Source: Sinimarinibacterium sp. NLF-5-8
GTDB taxonomy: Bacteria; Pseudomonadota; Gammaproteobacteria; Nevskiales; Nevskiaceae
Assembly: GCF_010092425.1 (NCBI RefSeq)
Contig: NZ_CP048030.1
Coordinates: 434,001-498,000, forward strand
Reading direction: 5' to 3'
Length of the DNA stretch: 64,000 bases
Below the pieces are notes generated by a model, which saw only the letters and a program-made list of their open reading frames with translations, was not told the origin of the DNA and did no database searches. Positions 47,292-55,558 of the stretch are shown piece by piece; position 1 is the stretch's first letter; the number at the start of each line of letters is the position of its first letter. A program made the position numbers and the translations under genes.

Positions 47292-49181
47292 TTGGATTTA
47301 ACGGCAGAAATTGCAGAGCAGGCTTTTTTGTATGCCCACCGTCGCTGGGGCATCAAGCCGGGGCGGGCGCTGGTCGAACACGCTGCGCTGTGTATGCGCT
47401 TTGAGGGGCAGCGGTGCGCCGATATTGCGGAAAAAATGGGCTGGGTGGACAGTGTTGCCGCCAGTGATGTGCGCAGGCAGATGCCAGCGGCCACCAACCA
47501 TCTGCGTGAAGTTGAGGCGCTGGTGGCGGTGGTTCCCAACCTCGATCGCCATCGCCAGCGGCTATTTGCCATTGCCGAATCCCTGATCTGGCTGGACGTA
47601 CTTTCGGAAGAGGGTGTGTGCGCGCACGCGGCGATGGATGATGTCGCCATCCTCAATGCCTGTGAAAAGCACGGGGCCGCCCTGATCGACATCAACGGCA
47701 CACCCGCGCTGGCCTTCTACGAGCGCGAGGCCGGGATGCGCCGTTATCAGCAAATCTCGGGCGTGGACCGTGCGTTTGACCCCATCCGGCGTCAGTTCCC
47801 GAAAATTGAATTTGCGCTGACCCGTAATGATGAAGTCATCGGGCTGCTCGACAAAAAGCTCAAGGCGCATGTTCAGGAAAGTCCTGTTCATGCCGTCAGT
47901 GATCATCAGAACAGCGTGATTTATGCCTCGGAACTGATGCAGGAATCAGATGCGCTGCGCAAGCTGGCGATCATGCACGACATGGGCCTGACCCATGCGG
48001 CTTCGGACATCCATCTGTGGATGAATAACGATGGCCGCCCCTTTTGTGCCTACCGGGTGCTGGGCGATCTGGCGCCGATGCCGATCAAGCTGACGGCTGC
48101 GGACTATCTGACCATCCTGAATTATCTGCTGCGGCGGTCGGGCGCTGCGATCAAGTATGAGCGGATGCGCGAGCCGAAGGACGGGATGTATCAGTTCATC
48201 GGCACTGTTTCCAGCAAAAAAGCCAACGTGCGCTGCTCGTTTATTCCGAACAGTCATTCGGACACGCCGGAGCGCCAACTGATCTCCATGTGTTTGCGAC
48301 TGATCCCGGAAGAAACTGGATCGGTGGTACTGGAAGAAAAGGGCGTGCGTGATGATGTCATCAAATACATTCGACGCGCCATCATTCCTGACAGCGGCAT
48401 TGTGCTACTGGTCGGGCCAACCGGCTCAGGCAAATCGACCACGATTGCTGGTGCGGTTGACCTGCATCGCAAGCTGCATGGCGACACCAAGGTGCGTCTG
48501 TCCATCGAAGACCCTGTGGAGCGGTTTTACCCTGGCATTGAGCAGTTCCAGGTGCCTTATCACTTGCGTGGTACGTCTACGGGGTTTTCGTTGTTTTTGC
48601 GTAACTTTCTGCGTCACGACCCCAACCTGATCTGGCTGGGCGAGATTCGGGATGATGAAACCGCCAAGGTCGCGGTTCAGGCTGCCTCCACCGGGCATCT
48701 GGTGATCTCGACCTTGCACGCCGACAGCACCAGCAAGACCGTGCAGCGACTGACTGACATGATCCCGCCCCAGGATCGTGCCATGCGCGCTGCTTTGATC
48801 GACAACCTGTCGCTGATTGTGGCCCAGCGACTCGTCAAAAAACTATGTCCTGAATGCTCGACTTGGGGCAATCCGACCGAACGTGAGCGCGAGCATGTGG
48901 ACTACCTCAATGAGATGAAGGGCATCCACCTGACGGTGCCGGATCGGGTCAAGTCGCGGCATGGGGCGGGCTGCAAGTATTGCAATTACACCGGCTACGC
49001 GGGGCGTTTGCCGGTCAACGAGGTGCTTGAGTTTACCGATGAGGTCAAATTCATTTTCCGTGATCCAGACCCGGTTGCTCAAGCGCGAAAAATCAAACAG
49101 GCGCTTCGGCTGAGCATGGAGGACTGCATCATGGATGCGGTCAATCAGGGCGCAACCGCGCTGGCTTCCTTGGAGATTTGA
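47292..49181 (+). CDS. pilQ: PilQ/PilB-type pilus extension ATPase
   Basis: 629 residues, TTG start behind AAAGGA. Walker A GPTGSGKST with Lys 381, Asp box LSIEDPVERFYPG, Walker B LIWLGEIRDDETA and His box GHLVISTLHADS are all present. Two cysteine pairs near the end (CPEC, CKYC) form the metal-binding site typical of GspE/PilB. The first 200 residues are unlike PilB and may contain a MshEN-related region. It powers assembly of the type IVb pilus, with PilR as its membrane partner. Confidence 0.92.
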   Translation: MDLTAEIAEQAFLYAHRRWGIKPGRALVEHAALCMRFEGQRCADIAEKMGWVDSVAASDVRRQMPAATNHLREVEALVAVVPNLDRHRQRLFAIAESLIWLDVLSEEGVCAHAAMDDVAILNACEKHGAALIDINGTPALAFYEREAGMRRYQQISGVDRAFDPIRRQFPKIEFALTRNDEVIGLLDKKLKAHVQESPVHAVSDHQNSVIYASELMQESDALRKLAIMHDMGLTHAASDIHLWMNNDGRPFCAYRVLGDLAPMPIKLTAADYLTILNYLLRRSGAAIKYERMREPKDGMYQFIGTVSSKKANVRCSFIPNSHSDTPERQLISMCLRLIPEETGSVVLEEKGVRDDVIKYIRRAIIPDSGIVLLVGPTGSGKSTTIAGAVDLHRKLHGDTKVRLSIEDPVERFYPGIEQFQVPYHLRGTSTGFSLFLRNFLRHDPNLIWLGEIRDDETAKVAVQAASTGHLVISTLHADSTSKTVQRLTDMIPPQDRAMRAALIDNLSLIVAQRLVKKLCPECSTWGNPTEREREHVDYLNEMKGIHLTVPDRVKSRHGAGCKYCNYTGYAGRLPVNEVLEFTDEVKFIFRDPDPVAQARKIKQALRLSMEDCIMDAVNQGATALASLEI

Positions 49182-49183
49182 TC

Positions 49184-50224
49184 ATGCAGTCAGGCGAACG
49201 CTTGCTGATTTCGATTACGGCCATTCGTGACTTCACACGGGTGGGCGTGCCGATGCCCGAAACCTGTGCCTATCTGGCGAAAATCCAGAAGCATGATCGG
49301 GACATCTGGCTGAGCATTGCCAAGGCCACGGCGGCGGGGTCCTCACTGGCGAAGGCGTTGACGCATCACCGCCTGTGGCCTGCCTGGACGATTGCGGCGG
49401 TCACGGCGGGGGAGGTCAGCGGCAAGCTGCCTGACGTGCTCGACAAGGTACGCGGCTTTTTGCTGGATCAAAAGCAGATCATGGGCGTGGTCAAGACCAA
49501 GATTCTGGTGCCGCTGGGCTATTTGCTGGCCGGGGCGGGCATGTTCGTGGGCTTCATGATTGGCGTCTATCCCAGTGTGACCAAAACCATTCCGGCGAAC
49601 AAGCGCACTGGGCTGGTCGCGGTGTCAGACTTTTTCATCGACCTGTATCAGAACCATCTGATCGCTACGATCTTGCTGGCCCTGATTGCAGGTTTGGGTG
49701 CTTACCATTTCTTCCGGCAGGCGGCGGTCAAGATGTGGTTGTACCGCATGGTGGATTCGATCCCCGGCATCGGGGACGGGATGCGCTCGATCTATCTGGG
49801 GTTCTGGGCGCGTTTCATGGCGATTCTCGACGAAGCCGGGGACGTGGCCTTCTCCGAGATGGTGCTGATTGCATCGAGCCTGACGCCTTCGCTCTACCAC
49901 CCTTCGTTTCGCACGATGGTCAGGGATGCCGAAAAAATGGGGCTGAACAAGGCCGTCGATGACGCCCGTTTTACCGCCTCAGACCCGCGCAAGAAATGGC
50001 CGCTGAGGCTGACCGTGGGCTTGCAGATTGCGGCTAAAACCGGGGACATCGGCGGGCCGATGGGATCAATGGCACCTGACATCGTAGAGGATGGCAAAGA
50101 TCAACTGATCAAATCCCTGACGCCGTTCAACGCCCTGGCAACGGCATTTGCAGCCGCAGGCATTGTTGCGCCTTTCGTCGGCTTGATGCTGTTGCAGCTC
50201 AAGATGGCGCAGGCGATGCACTAA
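49184..50224 (+). CDS. pilR: PilR/GspF-type inner-membrane platform protein
   Basis: 346 residues. Two GspF-type repeats each with a cytoplasmic helical bundle, and transmembrane helices near VPLGYLLAGAGMFVGFMIGVYPS, LIATILLALIAGLGAYHFF and AFAAAGIVAPFVGLMLLQ. It is the inner-membrane platform on which the pilus is assembled. The ATG at 49184 follows a TTGGAG site; an earlier TTG overlaps the pilQ stop. It directly follows pilQ, as in R64. Confidence 0.85.
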   Translation: MQSGERLLISITAIRDFTRVGVPMPETCAYLAKIQKHDRDIWLSIAKATAAGSSLAKALTHHRLWPAWTIAAVTAGEVSGKLPDVLDKVRGFLLDQKQIMGVVKTKILVPLGYLLAGAGMFVGFMIGVYPSVTKTIPANKRTGLVAVSDFFIDLYQNHLIATILLALIAGLGAYHFFRQAAVKMWLYRMVDSIPGIGDGMRSIYLGFWARFMAILDEAGDVAFSEMVLIASSLTPSLYHPSFRTMVRDAEKMGLNKAVDDARFTASDPRKKWPLRLTVGLQIAAKTGDIGGPMGSMAPDIVEDGKDQLIKSLTPFNALATAFAAAGIVAPFVGLMLLQLKMAQAMH

Positions 50225-50244
50225 ATTTCAAAGGACCCATCAAG

Positions 50245-51534
50245 ATGTTCAAGCCTTATTACATCAGCGACGCCAACGCCCTGTCGAAGCTGGGCAAACG
50301 CAAACGGATCATTGTCAGTTCCAGCCTGGTTCCGGCACAGCTTTGGCGCGCGGACAGCATGGACGATGACAACAGCGCCGCAATGGAGGACAGCTACCAG
50401 GTGCAGCCGTTGCGCAGTCTCAAGGCGTCGCTGTCACTGGGAGCGCCCGGTGATGGTGTGCGCTGCTTTCTGCCGAAATCATTTTTATATGAGATTCACG
50501 CCAGCAAAGCGATTCCGACGCTGGCGATTGATATTTGGCTGAGTTGGGGTAAGCGCCGCAAGAACGAGAACCTGTTGATCCTGGGCGGCGGTTTCGATGC
50601 GCCGGGACTGCCGACAGCAGTGGACATCATGCTGTTCGAGTCCGGGGTGCTCAAACGGCTGACGCAGGTCAGTATCCAGTCGCGTGAGTCTGCGCTGTAT
50701 GCCGATGAACTCAGCGATTTGCTGACCCGTGAGTTGCGGGCGGACAGCCATTCTGATCTGAAAGTGTATGTCGCGCAGACCCTGCTGCCGGATGCAGGCT
50801 TGCCCGCACACACGATCCAGCCAATTCCGACTGCTTTCATCCATCGCCCTCGGCTGAGTCCGATCCGCTACGGGTTCATGCACCTGACCTGGCCTGATCT
50901 GATTGTGCCCGCTGCCATTGTCGGCATCGGGGCTGCCGCAGGAGCGTTGCAGATTGCCCAGGCATCGACGGCATTCGATCATGCGCGCCAAACCTTTCGC
51001 ACCCAGGTCGCCAGCGTCGGGGACGCCTATGCCGCAGGGGAAGGAGTTCTGACCGTGTTATCTGCCCAGCGCTCATTCATGGATGCAGCCTCACCGCTTC
51101 GCAGTCGCATTGCTGATCTGGAACGCTTGTTTGCGGGCATCGCCAGTGTAGAGGGCGTGGCATTGACCGGCGTGGCGCTGCCGTCTGCGACCACCGGCTT
51201 TGATGCGTTGGTGCAGGGCGCTCCGCTGATCAACAAGGAAGCGGATTACTTCATGCAGGTCGCCATTCGTGACGATCAGGAGGGCGGGGTACTGGCAAAA
51301 TCCGAGCCGATCCTGAAACAGATCAGCCAGGCCATCGGCGGCAGACTGGAACTCAACAACTTGCAGCCGCAAGCGCGCACGGTAGATACCGTTCGAGTGC
51401 AGGGACTGAATCTCGAAGGCCGCTTTGGGCCGCGTGACGAGGACAATCCGGCTCAGGAGGACAAGGAAATCTTGCAACCCGCCGAGCCTGATGACGCCGA
51501 CGCCGGGGTGTCCCTGGATTCTGATGCCGGGTAA
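50245..51534 (+). CDS. pilO: PilO-like pilus assembly protein
   Basis: 429 residues. A cytoplasmic first half has short strands (LLILGGGFDAPGLPTAVDIMLFESG). A transmembrane helix near LIVPAAIVGIGAAAGALQIA (about residue 220) is followed by a periplasmic helical and ferredoxin-like region and an acidic tail. This layout, and its place after pilR, matches PilO (PilO2) of type IVb pili rather than type IVa PilO. It is an inner-membrane alignment protein. The exact assignment between PilO and PilM/N-like proteins is uncertain. Confidence 0.62.
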   Translation: MFKPYYISDANALSKLGKRKRIIVSSSLVPAQLWRADSMDDDNSAAMEDSYQVQPLRSLKASLSLGAPGDGVRCFLPKSFLYEIHASKAIPTLAIDIWLSWGKRRKNENLLILGGGFDAPGLPTAVDIMLFESGVLKRLTQVSIQSRESALYADELSDLLTRELRADSHSDLKVYVAQTLLPDAGLPAHTIQPIPTAFIHRPRLSPIRYGFMHLTWPDLIVPAAIVGIGAAAGALQIAQASTAFDHARQTFRTQVASVGDAYAAGEGVLTVLSAQRSFMDAASPLRSRIADLERLFAGIASVEGVALTGVALPSATTGFDALVQGAPLINKEADYFMQVAIRDDQEGGVLAKSEPILKQISQAIGGRLELNNLQPQARTVDTVRVQGLNLEGRFGPRDEDNPAQEDKEILQPAEPDDADAGVSLDSDAG

Positions 51535-51566
51535 GCGCCTGGCGTACTCGATCTGGATGGACGACG

Positions 51567-52223
51567 ATGAAAAACCTTCTCTATATCTTGACCCTGAGCG
51601 TGGGCATGGGCATTGCACCTGCCCATGCGGGCTTGTTTGGTGACGGCGGCCTGCTGGGGCGGATTTTGCAGCCCAACAAAACGCCTACCCCCACCGCAGC
51701 CCCCACCGCAGCCCCCACCGCAGCGCCAACAGTCGCCCCTACCGCAGCGCCAACAGCGGTGCCAACGGCTGCGCCAACCGCCTCGGCACCTGCGGCGGGA
51801 TCGACCAGCGCACCCACGACCGCGCCGACAGGCGGCGCAGGCATGGGGCAACATATTCAGGCGTTGCCGCAGGATGACACTGCCGCGCACGGCGCAGGGC
51901 GGTCGGGGCAGACGACGCTGACGCTCAAGGTCGAAGGCAACCCTGTCAACACCTTGTCTGGTGCAGACCCGCAAGCACAACAGCACTGGCGTGCCGAGGT
52001 GCCCACCAACCGGCGCGGGGATGCCAGTGCCAGTTTGATCATTGCGCCGGACGGTTCAAACATTCCACCGGGTTCTTTTTCAGGTTTGAACCACGCCGGA
52101 TATCAGGGCTTGCCGGATTGTGCGCGTTGCATGGAACCCGGCTGCGCTGCGCGCGGGGTCGTCATCGGCGAAGCCTGTGCCTGTGACCGCAACGGCGCGG
52201 GCATTCCCTATAGCTGTCACTAA
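51567..52223 (+). CDS. Secreted protein with PTAAP repeats and a Cys-rich C-terminus
   Basis: 218 residues with a signal peptide (cleavage near APAHA). Residues ~38-90 are a Pro-Thr-Ala repeat (units TAAP, TVAP, TAVP). Further on, VTLTLKVEGNP-like strands lead to a C-terminal end with seven cysteines in about 30 residues (CARCMEPGC ... CACDRNG ... SCH). The repeat linker is shared with the giant protein at 55559 and the protease at 61069, suggesting a common extracellular spacer. Function unknown. The second IscB element lies directly downstream. Confidence 0.65.
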   Translation: MKNLLYILTLSVGMGIAPAHAGLFGDGGLLGRILQPNKTPTPTAAPTAAPTAAPTVAPTAAPTAVPTAAPTASAPAAGSTSAPTTAPTGGAGMGQHIQALPQDDTAAHGAGRSGQTTLTLKVEGNPVNTLSGADPQAQQHWRAEVPTNRRGDASASLIIAPDGSNIPPGSFSGLNHAGYQGLPDCARCMEPGCAARGVVIGEACACDRNGAGIPYSCH

Positions 52224-52228
52224 CCCAG

Positions 52229-52508
52229 TCAACCACCCCACCCTGAAGGATGGGGCTTGAAGGGGGGAACCCTAAGAGTCCGGGGTTGACCAGACCAAGA
52301 TTGGGATTCGTCCTGATCACCGTTGCACAGAAGATAGTAGACCCACCTGCGAATGCTTCCTCAGTTCGCAGCACTGGAAACCGCAGCAGCAGACAAGCCA
52401 CGGGTAGGCGCGAAACGGGCTGCGGTCGGGTGTCACCACCCACCTGCTGTACAACAAGGTCGAGGGGAGATGCCCGCAAGGGCGCGTAACCAGTCCCGTA
52501 AGGGATCA
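52229..52508 (+). ncRNA. Putative omega RNA of IscB element 2
   Basis: Aligns with the element 1 region through CCCCACCCTGAAGGATGG, GAATGCTTCCT, GGGAGATGC, CGCGTAAC and CCCGTAAGGG. Stem changes are paired with compensating changes. The guide would come from DNA left of 52229. Confidence 0.75.
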
Positions 52509-53876
52509 ATGGAGATTCAAGTGGTATTTGTACTCGACAAACGTAAACGACCGCTGATGCCTTGCACCGAAAAGCGTGCAAGGCTGATGCTGAATCGTGG
52601 ACGTGCCGTCGTGCATAAGCTGCACCCGTTCACAATTCGACTGAAAGATCGCGTAGGCGGCGACGTGCAGCCGATCGTGCTCAAGATTAATCCCGGTAGC
52701 AAAACAACGGGATTGGCTGTGGTGCGTGAGATGGAATCGCAACGCATAGACGAAATTGAAACGATACACGCTGTATTGTGGACAGCCGATCTTAACCATC
52801 GCGGCGCTGCCATCCGTAAAGCAATGGAACGCCGCGCTGGTTTTCGTCGCCGCCGCCGCAGTGCAAACCTTCGTTATCGTCAGCCGCGTTTCAATAATCG
52901 CACCAGACCGCAAGGCTGGCTGGCTCCGAGCCTGCAACACCGTGTAGACACCACTATGGCGTGGGTAACGCGACTGCGGAAGGTTACACCCATCAGCGGC
53001 GTGATTCATCAGCTCCACCGTTTCGATACGCAGGCGTTGCAAAATCCAGAAATCTCCGGTGTTGAATATCAGCAGGGCACGTTATTCGGATACGAAGTAC
53101 GCGAATACCTGTTGGAAAAATGGGAGCGTCAGTGCGCCTATTGCAATGCCAAAGACACGCCCTTGCAGATTGATCACATTTACCCGAAGTCTAAAGGTGG
53201 CAGCAATCGGATCAGCAACCTGACGCTGGCGTGTCAGGGGTGCAATCAAAAGAAAGGCGCGTTGCCGGTTGAGCAGTTTCTTGCAGGTAAGCCGCAAGTG
53301 CTCAAACGCATTCAAGCGCGAGCCAAGGTTCCACTCAAAGACGCCGCATCGGTCAATGCAACCCGCTGGGCGCTGTTCCGGGCATTGAAGGCGACGGGGC
53401 TTGCAATAGCAGTCACGACGGGTGCGCGTACCAAATTCAATCGTGTTCGGTTAGGCATTCCGAAGTCTCACGCCCTGGACGCTGCCTGTGGCGGCAAAGT
53501 GGATGGGATCACCAAATGGGCCACCCCAACACTCAACATTCGTTGCACGGGTCGGGGGGCTTATCAGCGAACCCAAGTAAATGCCAGTGGTTTTCCTCGC
53601 GGCCACCTCATGCGTGTCAAGTCGGTGCGAGGTTTTCAGACCGGCGATTTAGCCCGCGCTGTAGTGCCGAAAGGCAAAAACGCAGGTACACATACCGGGC
53701 GTGTTGCTGTTCGCGCAACAGGCTCCTTCAACATCCAGATACCGTCTGGTCATGCAGTTCAAGGTATTTCGCACCGTTATTGCACGTTGTTACAACGTGC
53801 TGACGGTTACGGATATTTCGTTCAACCCAAACTGATAGCACGCCCTGAACAGGAGGCAGCGAGATTGGCTGCCTGA
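52509..53876 (+). CDS. iscB: IscB RNA-guided nuclease, RuvC residues altered, HNH intact (second copy)
   Basis: 455 residues, clearly related to the copy at 28015 along its whole length but diverged. RuvC-I reads KINPGSKTTG with Asn 61 in place of Asp; RuvC-II reads IHQLHRFDTQ with Gln 168 in place of Glu. The HNH domain (CAYC, LQIDHIYPKSKGG, SNLTLACQGCN) and RuvC-III (HALDA) are complete. Both copies share the RuvC-I change but differ at RuvC-II (Met versus Gln), which suggests the RuvC site was lost in the common ancestor and then drifted. The protein would nick through HNH or act by binding. Confidence 0.9.
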   Translation: MEIQVVFVLDKRKRPLMPCTEKRARLMLNRGRAVVHKLHPFTIRLKDRVGGDVQPIVLKINPGSKTTGLAVVREMESQRIDEIETIHAVLWTADLNHRGAAIRKAMERRAGFRRRRRSANLRYRQPRFNNRTRPQGWLAPSLQHRVDTTMAWVTRLRKVTPISGVIHQLHRFDTQALQNPEISGVEYQQGTLFGYEVREYLLEKWERQCAYCNAKDTPLQIDHIYPKSKGGSNRISNLTLACQGCNQKKGALPVEQFLAGKPQVLKRIQARAKVPLKDAASVNATRWALFRALKATGLAIAVTTGARTKFNRVRLGIPKSHALDAACGGKVDGITKWATPTLNIRCTGRGAYQRTQVNASGFPRGHLMRVKSVRGFQTGDLARAVVPKGKNAGTHTGRVAVRATGSFNIQIPSGHAVQGISHRYCTLLQRADGYGYFVQPKLIARPEQEAARLAA

Positions 53877-53940
53877 CGGCAGACGCTATCCCTCCCCGGC
53901 ATTCATGCCGGGGTCTCTCGCGGAAATAACGAGGATCATT

Positions 53941-54477
53941 ATGCTCAAGCCTGCAATCTGGATTGGATCACTGGCGCTCGCGGGGATGCTGGGGTATGGC
54001 GGCCATACCGTATCTGCTGCTTACGCGCAGATGCAGCAGAAACAGGAGGCGCTGAACAAGCGTCTGGCGGTTTTCAAGGCCACTTATGAATCCCTGCAAG
54101 ACGTGGAGCGGCAGTGGCAAAGCACATATCAGGCTGTGACGCCGGATATTGACGTGCTGCGTTTTCATCGACTGATCGGGCTGGATCGTTTTGCTGACAC
54201 GCCAGCGGACAAGCTGGACATCAAATCGGTCGAACAGGTTCGTTATAACGATGTGGCGTTGCCGCTGTACAAGGTGTGCATGGCAAATGAAAGCGGCAAA
54301 TTCGTCATGCGCACCCCTGACCTGATGAGTGCGCTGGCGAGTTTGACCCGACTCTCTGCACAGCCGGACATCAGCGCAGATGGCATGGCGCTGGCAATGA
54401 ATGATGGTGGCATCAGGATTTTGATGCCCAGCCTATGCACTTTCGTGCGCACCAGCAGCGCCGAGCCGGAGGTTTGA
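53941..54477 (+). CDS. Hypothetical pilus-operon membrane protein (PilP/PilO-like position)
   Basis: 178 residues. An N-terminal transmembrane helix (WIGSLALAGMLGYGGHTVSAAY) leads into a coiled-coil (AQMQQKQEALNKRLAVFKATYESLQ) and a small periplasmic domain with two cysteines. The layout resembles small inner-membrane alignment proteins of type IV pili. The ATG at 53941 follows GAGGATC. It is 18 bases from the right end of IscB element 2, and its stop is one base before the next gene's ATG. Confidence 0.55.
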   Translation: MLKPAIWIGSLALAGMLGYGGHTVSAAYAQMQQKQEALNKRLAVFKATYESLQDVERQWQSTYQAVTPDIDVLRFHRLIGLDRFADTPADKLDIKSVEQVRYNDVALPLYKVCMANESGKFVMRTPDLMSALASLTRLSAQPDISADGMALAMNDGGIRILMPSLCTFVRTSSAEPEV

Positions 54478-54478
54478 G

Positions 54479-55261
54479 ATGGCCTTGTTTCGCAAACAGA
54501 ACAATCAGAAATCCGCGCCCAGGCGCGAAGATTATGCCGACGATATTGCGTTCGAGGCTGCACAGATGGCGGCCCGCATCGGTGGGGCGAAGCCGGTCAT
54601 GTCCGCCGAGTCCTACCAGGCGAACCTTGAACAGATTCGCCAGCGCATCATGGCGCGAAAGCCGCTGAATACGTCCGCAGCCATCGCCATCAACATCGCG
54701 GTGTTTGGGCTGGCGATTGCAGGTGTTTTCAAGGCCACGGATTATGGGGTTGATCACGCCCGCGCCCAGCCGCTTTTGGGGCGTGCTGCGATTGCCGCTG
54801 TGCCTGAGCCGACCGAACTCAAAAGCCTGCCGCTGCTTCTGGCGCAGGGTGAAGGGGCGGGGCAGCGGGGTCTGTTTGACCAAACCGAGCCGGAGGCGAT
54901 CAACCGCATTTTTGATCCACGGCGGCTGATGAGTCACGAAGAACTGACGCAGGTGATGGCGTCGATGGGGCTGGATGAGCAGGGGCAGCCCTTGCCGGAG
55001 CCGGTTGCCGAGCCGGAGCCGGAGGTCATCGACTGGCAGCCGATTTACACCGATCTGATCAACGCATCGTTTCACATCGAATCGGTGGTGCCGGGGGCGG
55101 GCGCATTCATCAATGGGCGTTGGTATACGCAGGGCGCAGCCGTTGCAGACGGTCAGATTGACGGACACAGTGTCGTGGTAGAGCTGGCCGAGGCACAGCG
55201 TCATGTCACCGTGTTTCGGGTCAACGGAATGCTGATTCAAGCGCGCCAGGCGGCTTTGTGA
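54479..55261 (+). CDS. PilP-like pilus assembly protein
   Basis: 260 residues. The cytoplasmic N-terminus is followed by a transmembrane helix (AIAINIAVFGLAIAGVF) near residues 64-80, a glutamate/proline linker, and a C-terminal domain (YTDLINASFHIESVVPGAGAFINGRWYTQGAAV ... VHVEL-type strands) with the pattern of general-secretion-C/PilP-type domains that contact secretins. The ATG lies one base after the previous stop. A strong terminator follows, ending the pilus operon. Confidence 0.6.
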   Translation: MALFRKQNNQKSAPRREDYADDIAFEAAQMAARIGGAKPVMSAESYQANLEQIRQRIMARKPLNTSAAIAINIAVFGLAIAGVFKATDYGVDHARAQPLLGRAAIAAVPEPTELKSLPLLLAQGEGAGQRGLFDQTEPEAINRIFDPRRLMSHEELTQVMASMGLDEQGQPLPEPVAEPEPEVIDWQPIYTDLINASFHIESVVPGAGAFINGRWYTQGAAVADGQIDGHSVVVELAEAQRHVTVFRVNGMLIQARQAAL

Positions 55262-55280
55262 AAAAGGCTGCGGAAAAAAG

Positions 55281-55309
55281 AAAACCCACTGCAAAAACAG
55301 TGGGTTTTG
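55281..55309 (+). terminator. Rho-independent terminator at the end of the pilus operon
   Basis: Stem AAAACCCACTG / CAGTGGGTTTT with loop CAAAAA. Confidence 0.9.
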
Positions 55310-55558
55310 CGTTTATATGCCAAGGATCAGTTCAGGCATCTGCGCCCGGTTGATGCCCATGTTTCTGCCGGATTTGTCGGCAATCAGTCGATAGGTCGCG
55401 CAATAACATTAACAAGAACCTGAACACATTCCGTCTCCGAAAAACCCGCGAGTGAACGATCGCCACACCCGAGTTGCGCACACGCCAGATACCGCTAACC
55501 AACAGGGGTAAAAATCTTTTGCCCCCCCTGATGTTTGCCTTGGTTACGGGATCACGCG
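55310..55558. other. Intergenic stretch with no gene
   Basis: No ORF with a plausible start, no CTAGAG and no TTATCCACA. A CAGGGG/CCCCTG inverted repeat (55502-55530) lies just before the giant gene and may be a regulatory site or part of its leader. Confidence 0.5.

Larger units (their letters stand above)
52229..53922 (+). mobile_element. IscB element 2 (omega RNA + iscB)
   Basis: About 1.7 kb, bounded by TCAACCACCCC on the left and TCTCGCG on the right, the same ends as element 1. The interior differs from element 1 at many positions, so this is not a recent copy. No transposase. It lies between the PTAAP protein gene and a pilus gene and breaks neither. Confidence 0.82.

Noticed and set aside
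51690-51830. Short tandem repeats resembling a CRISPR array
   Set aside because: They are in-frame codons for a Pro-Thr-Ala linker with no spacers; no CRISPR array or cas gene is seen in the window.
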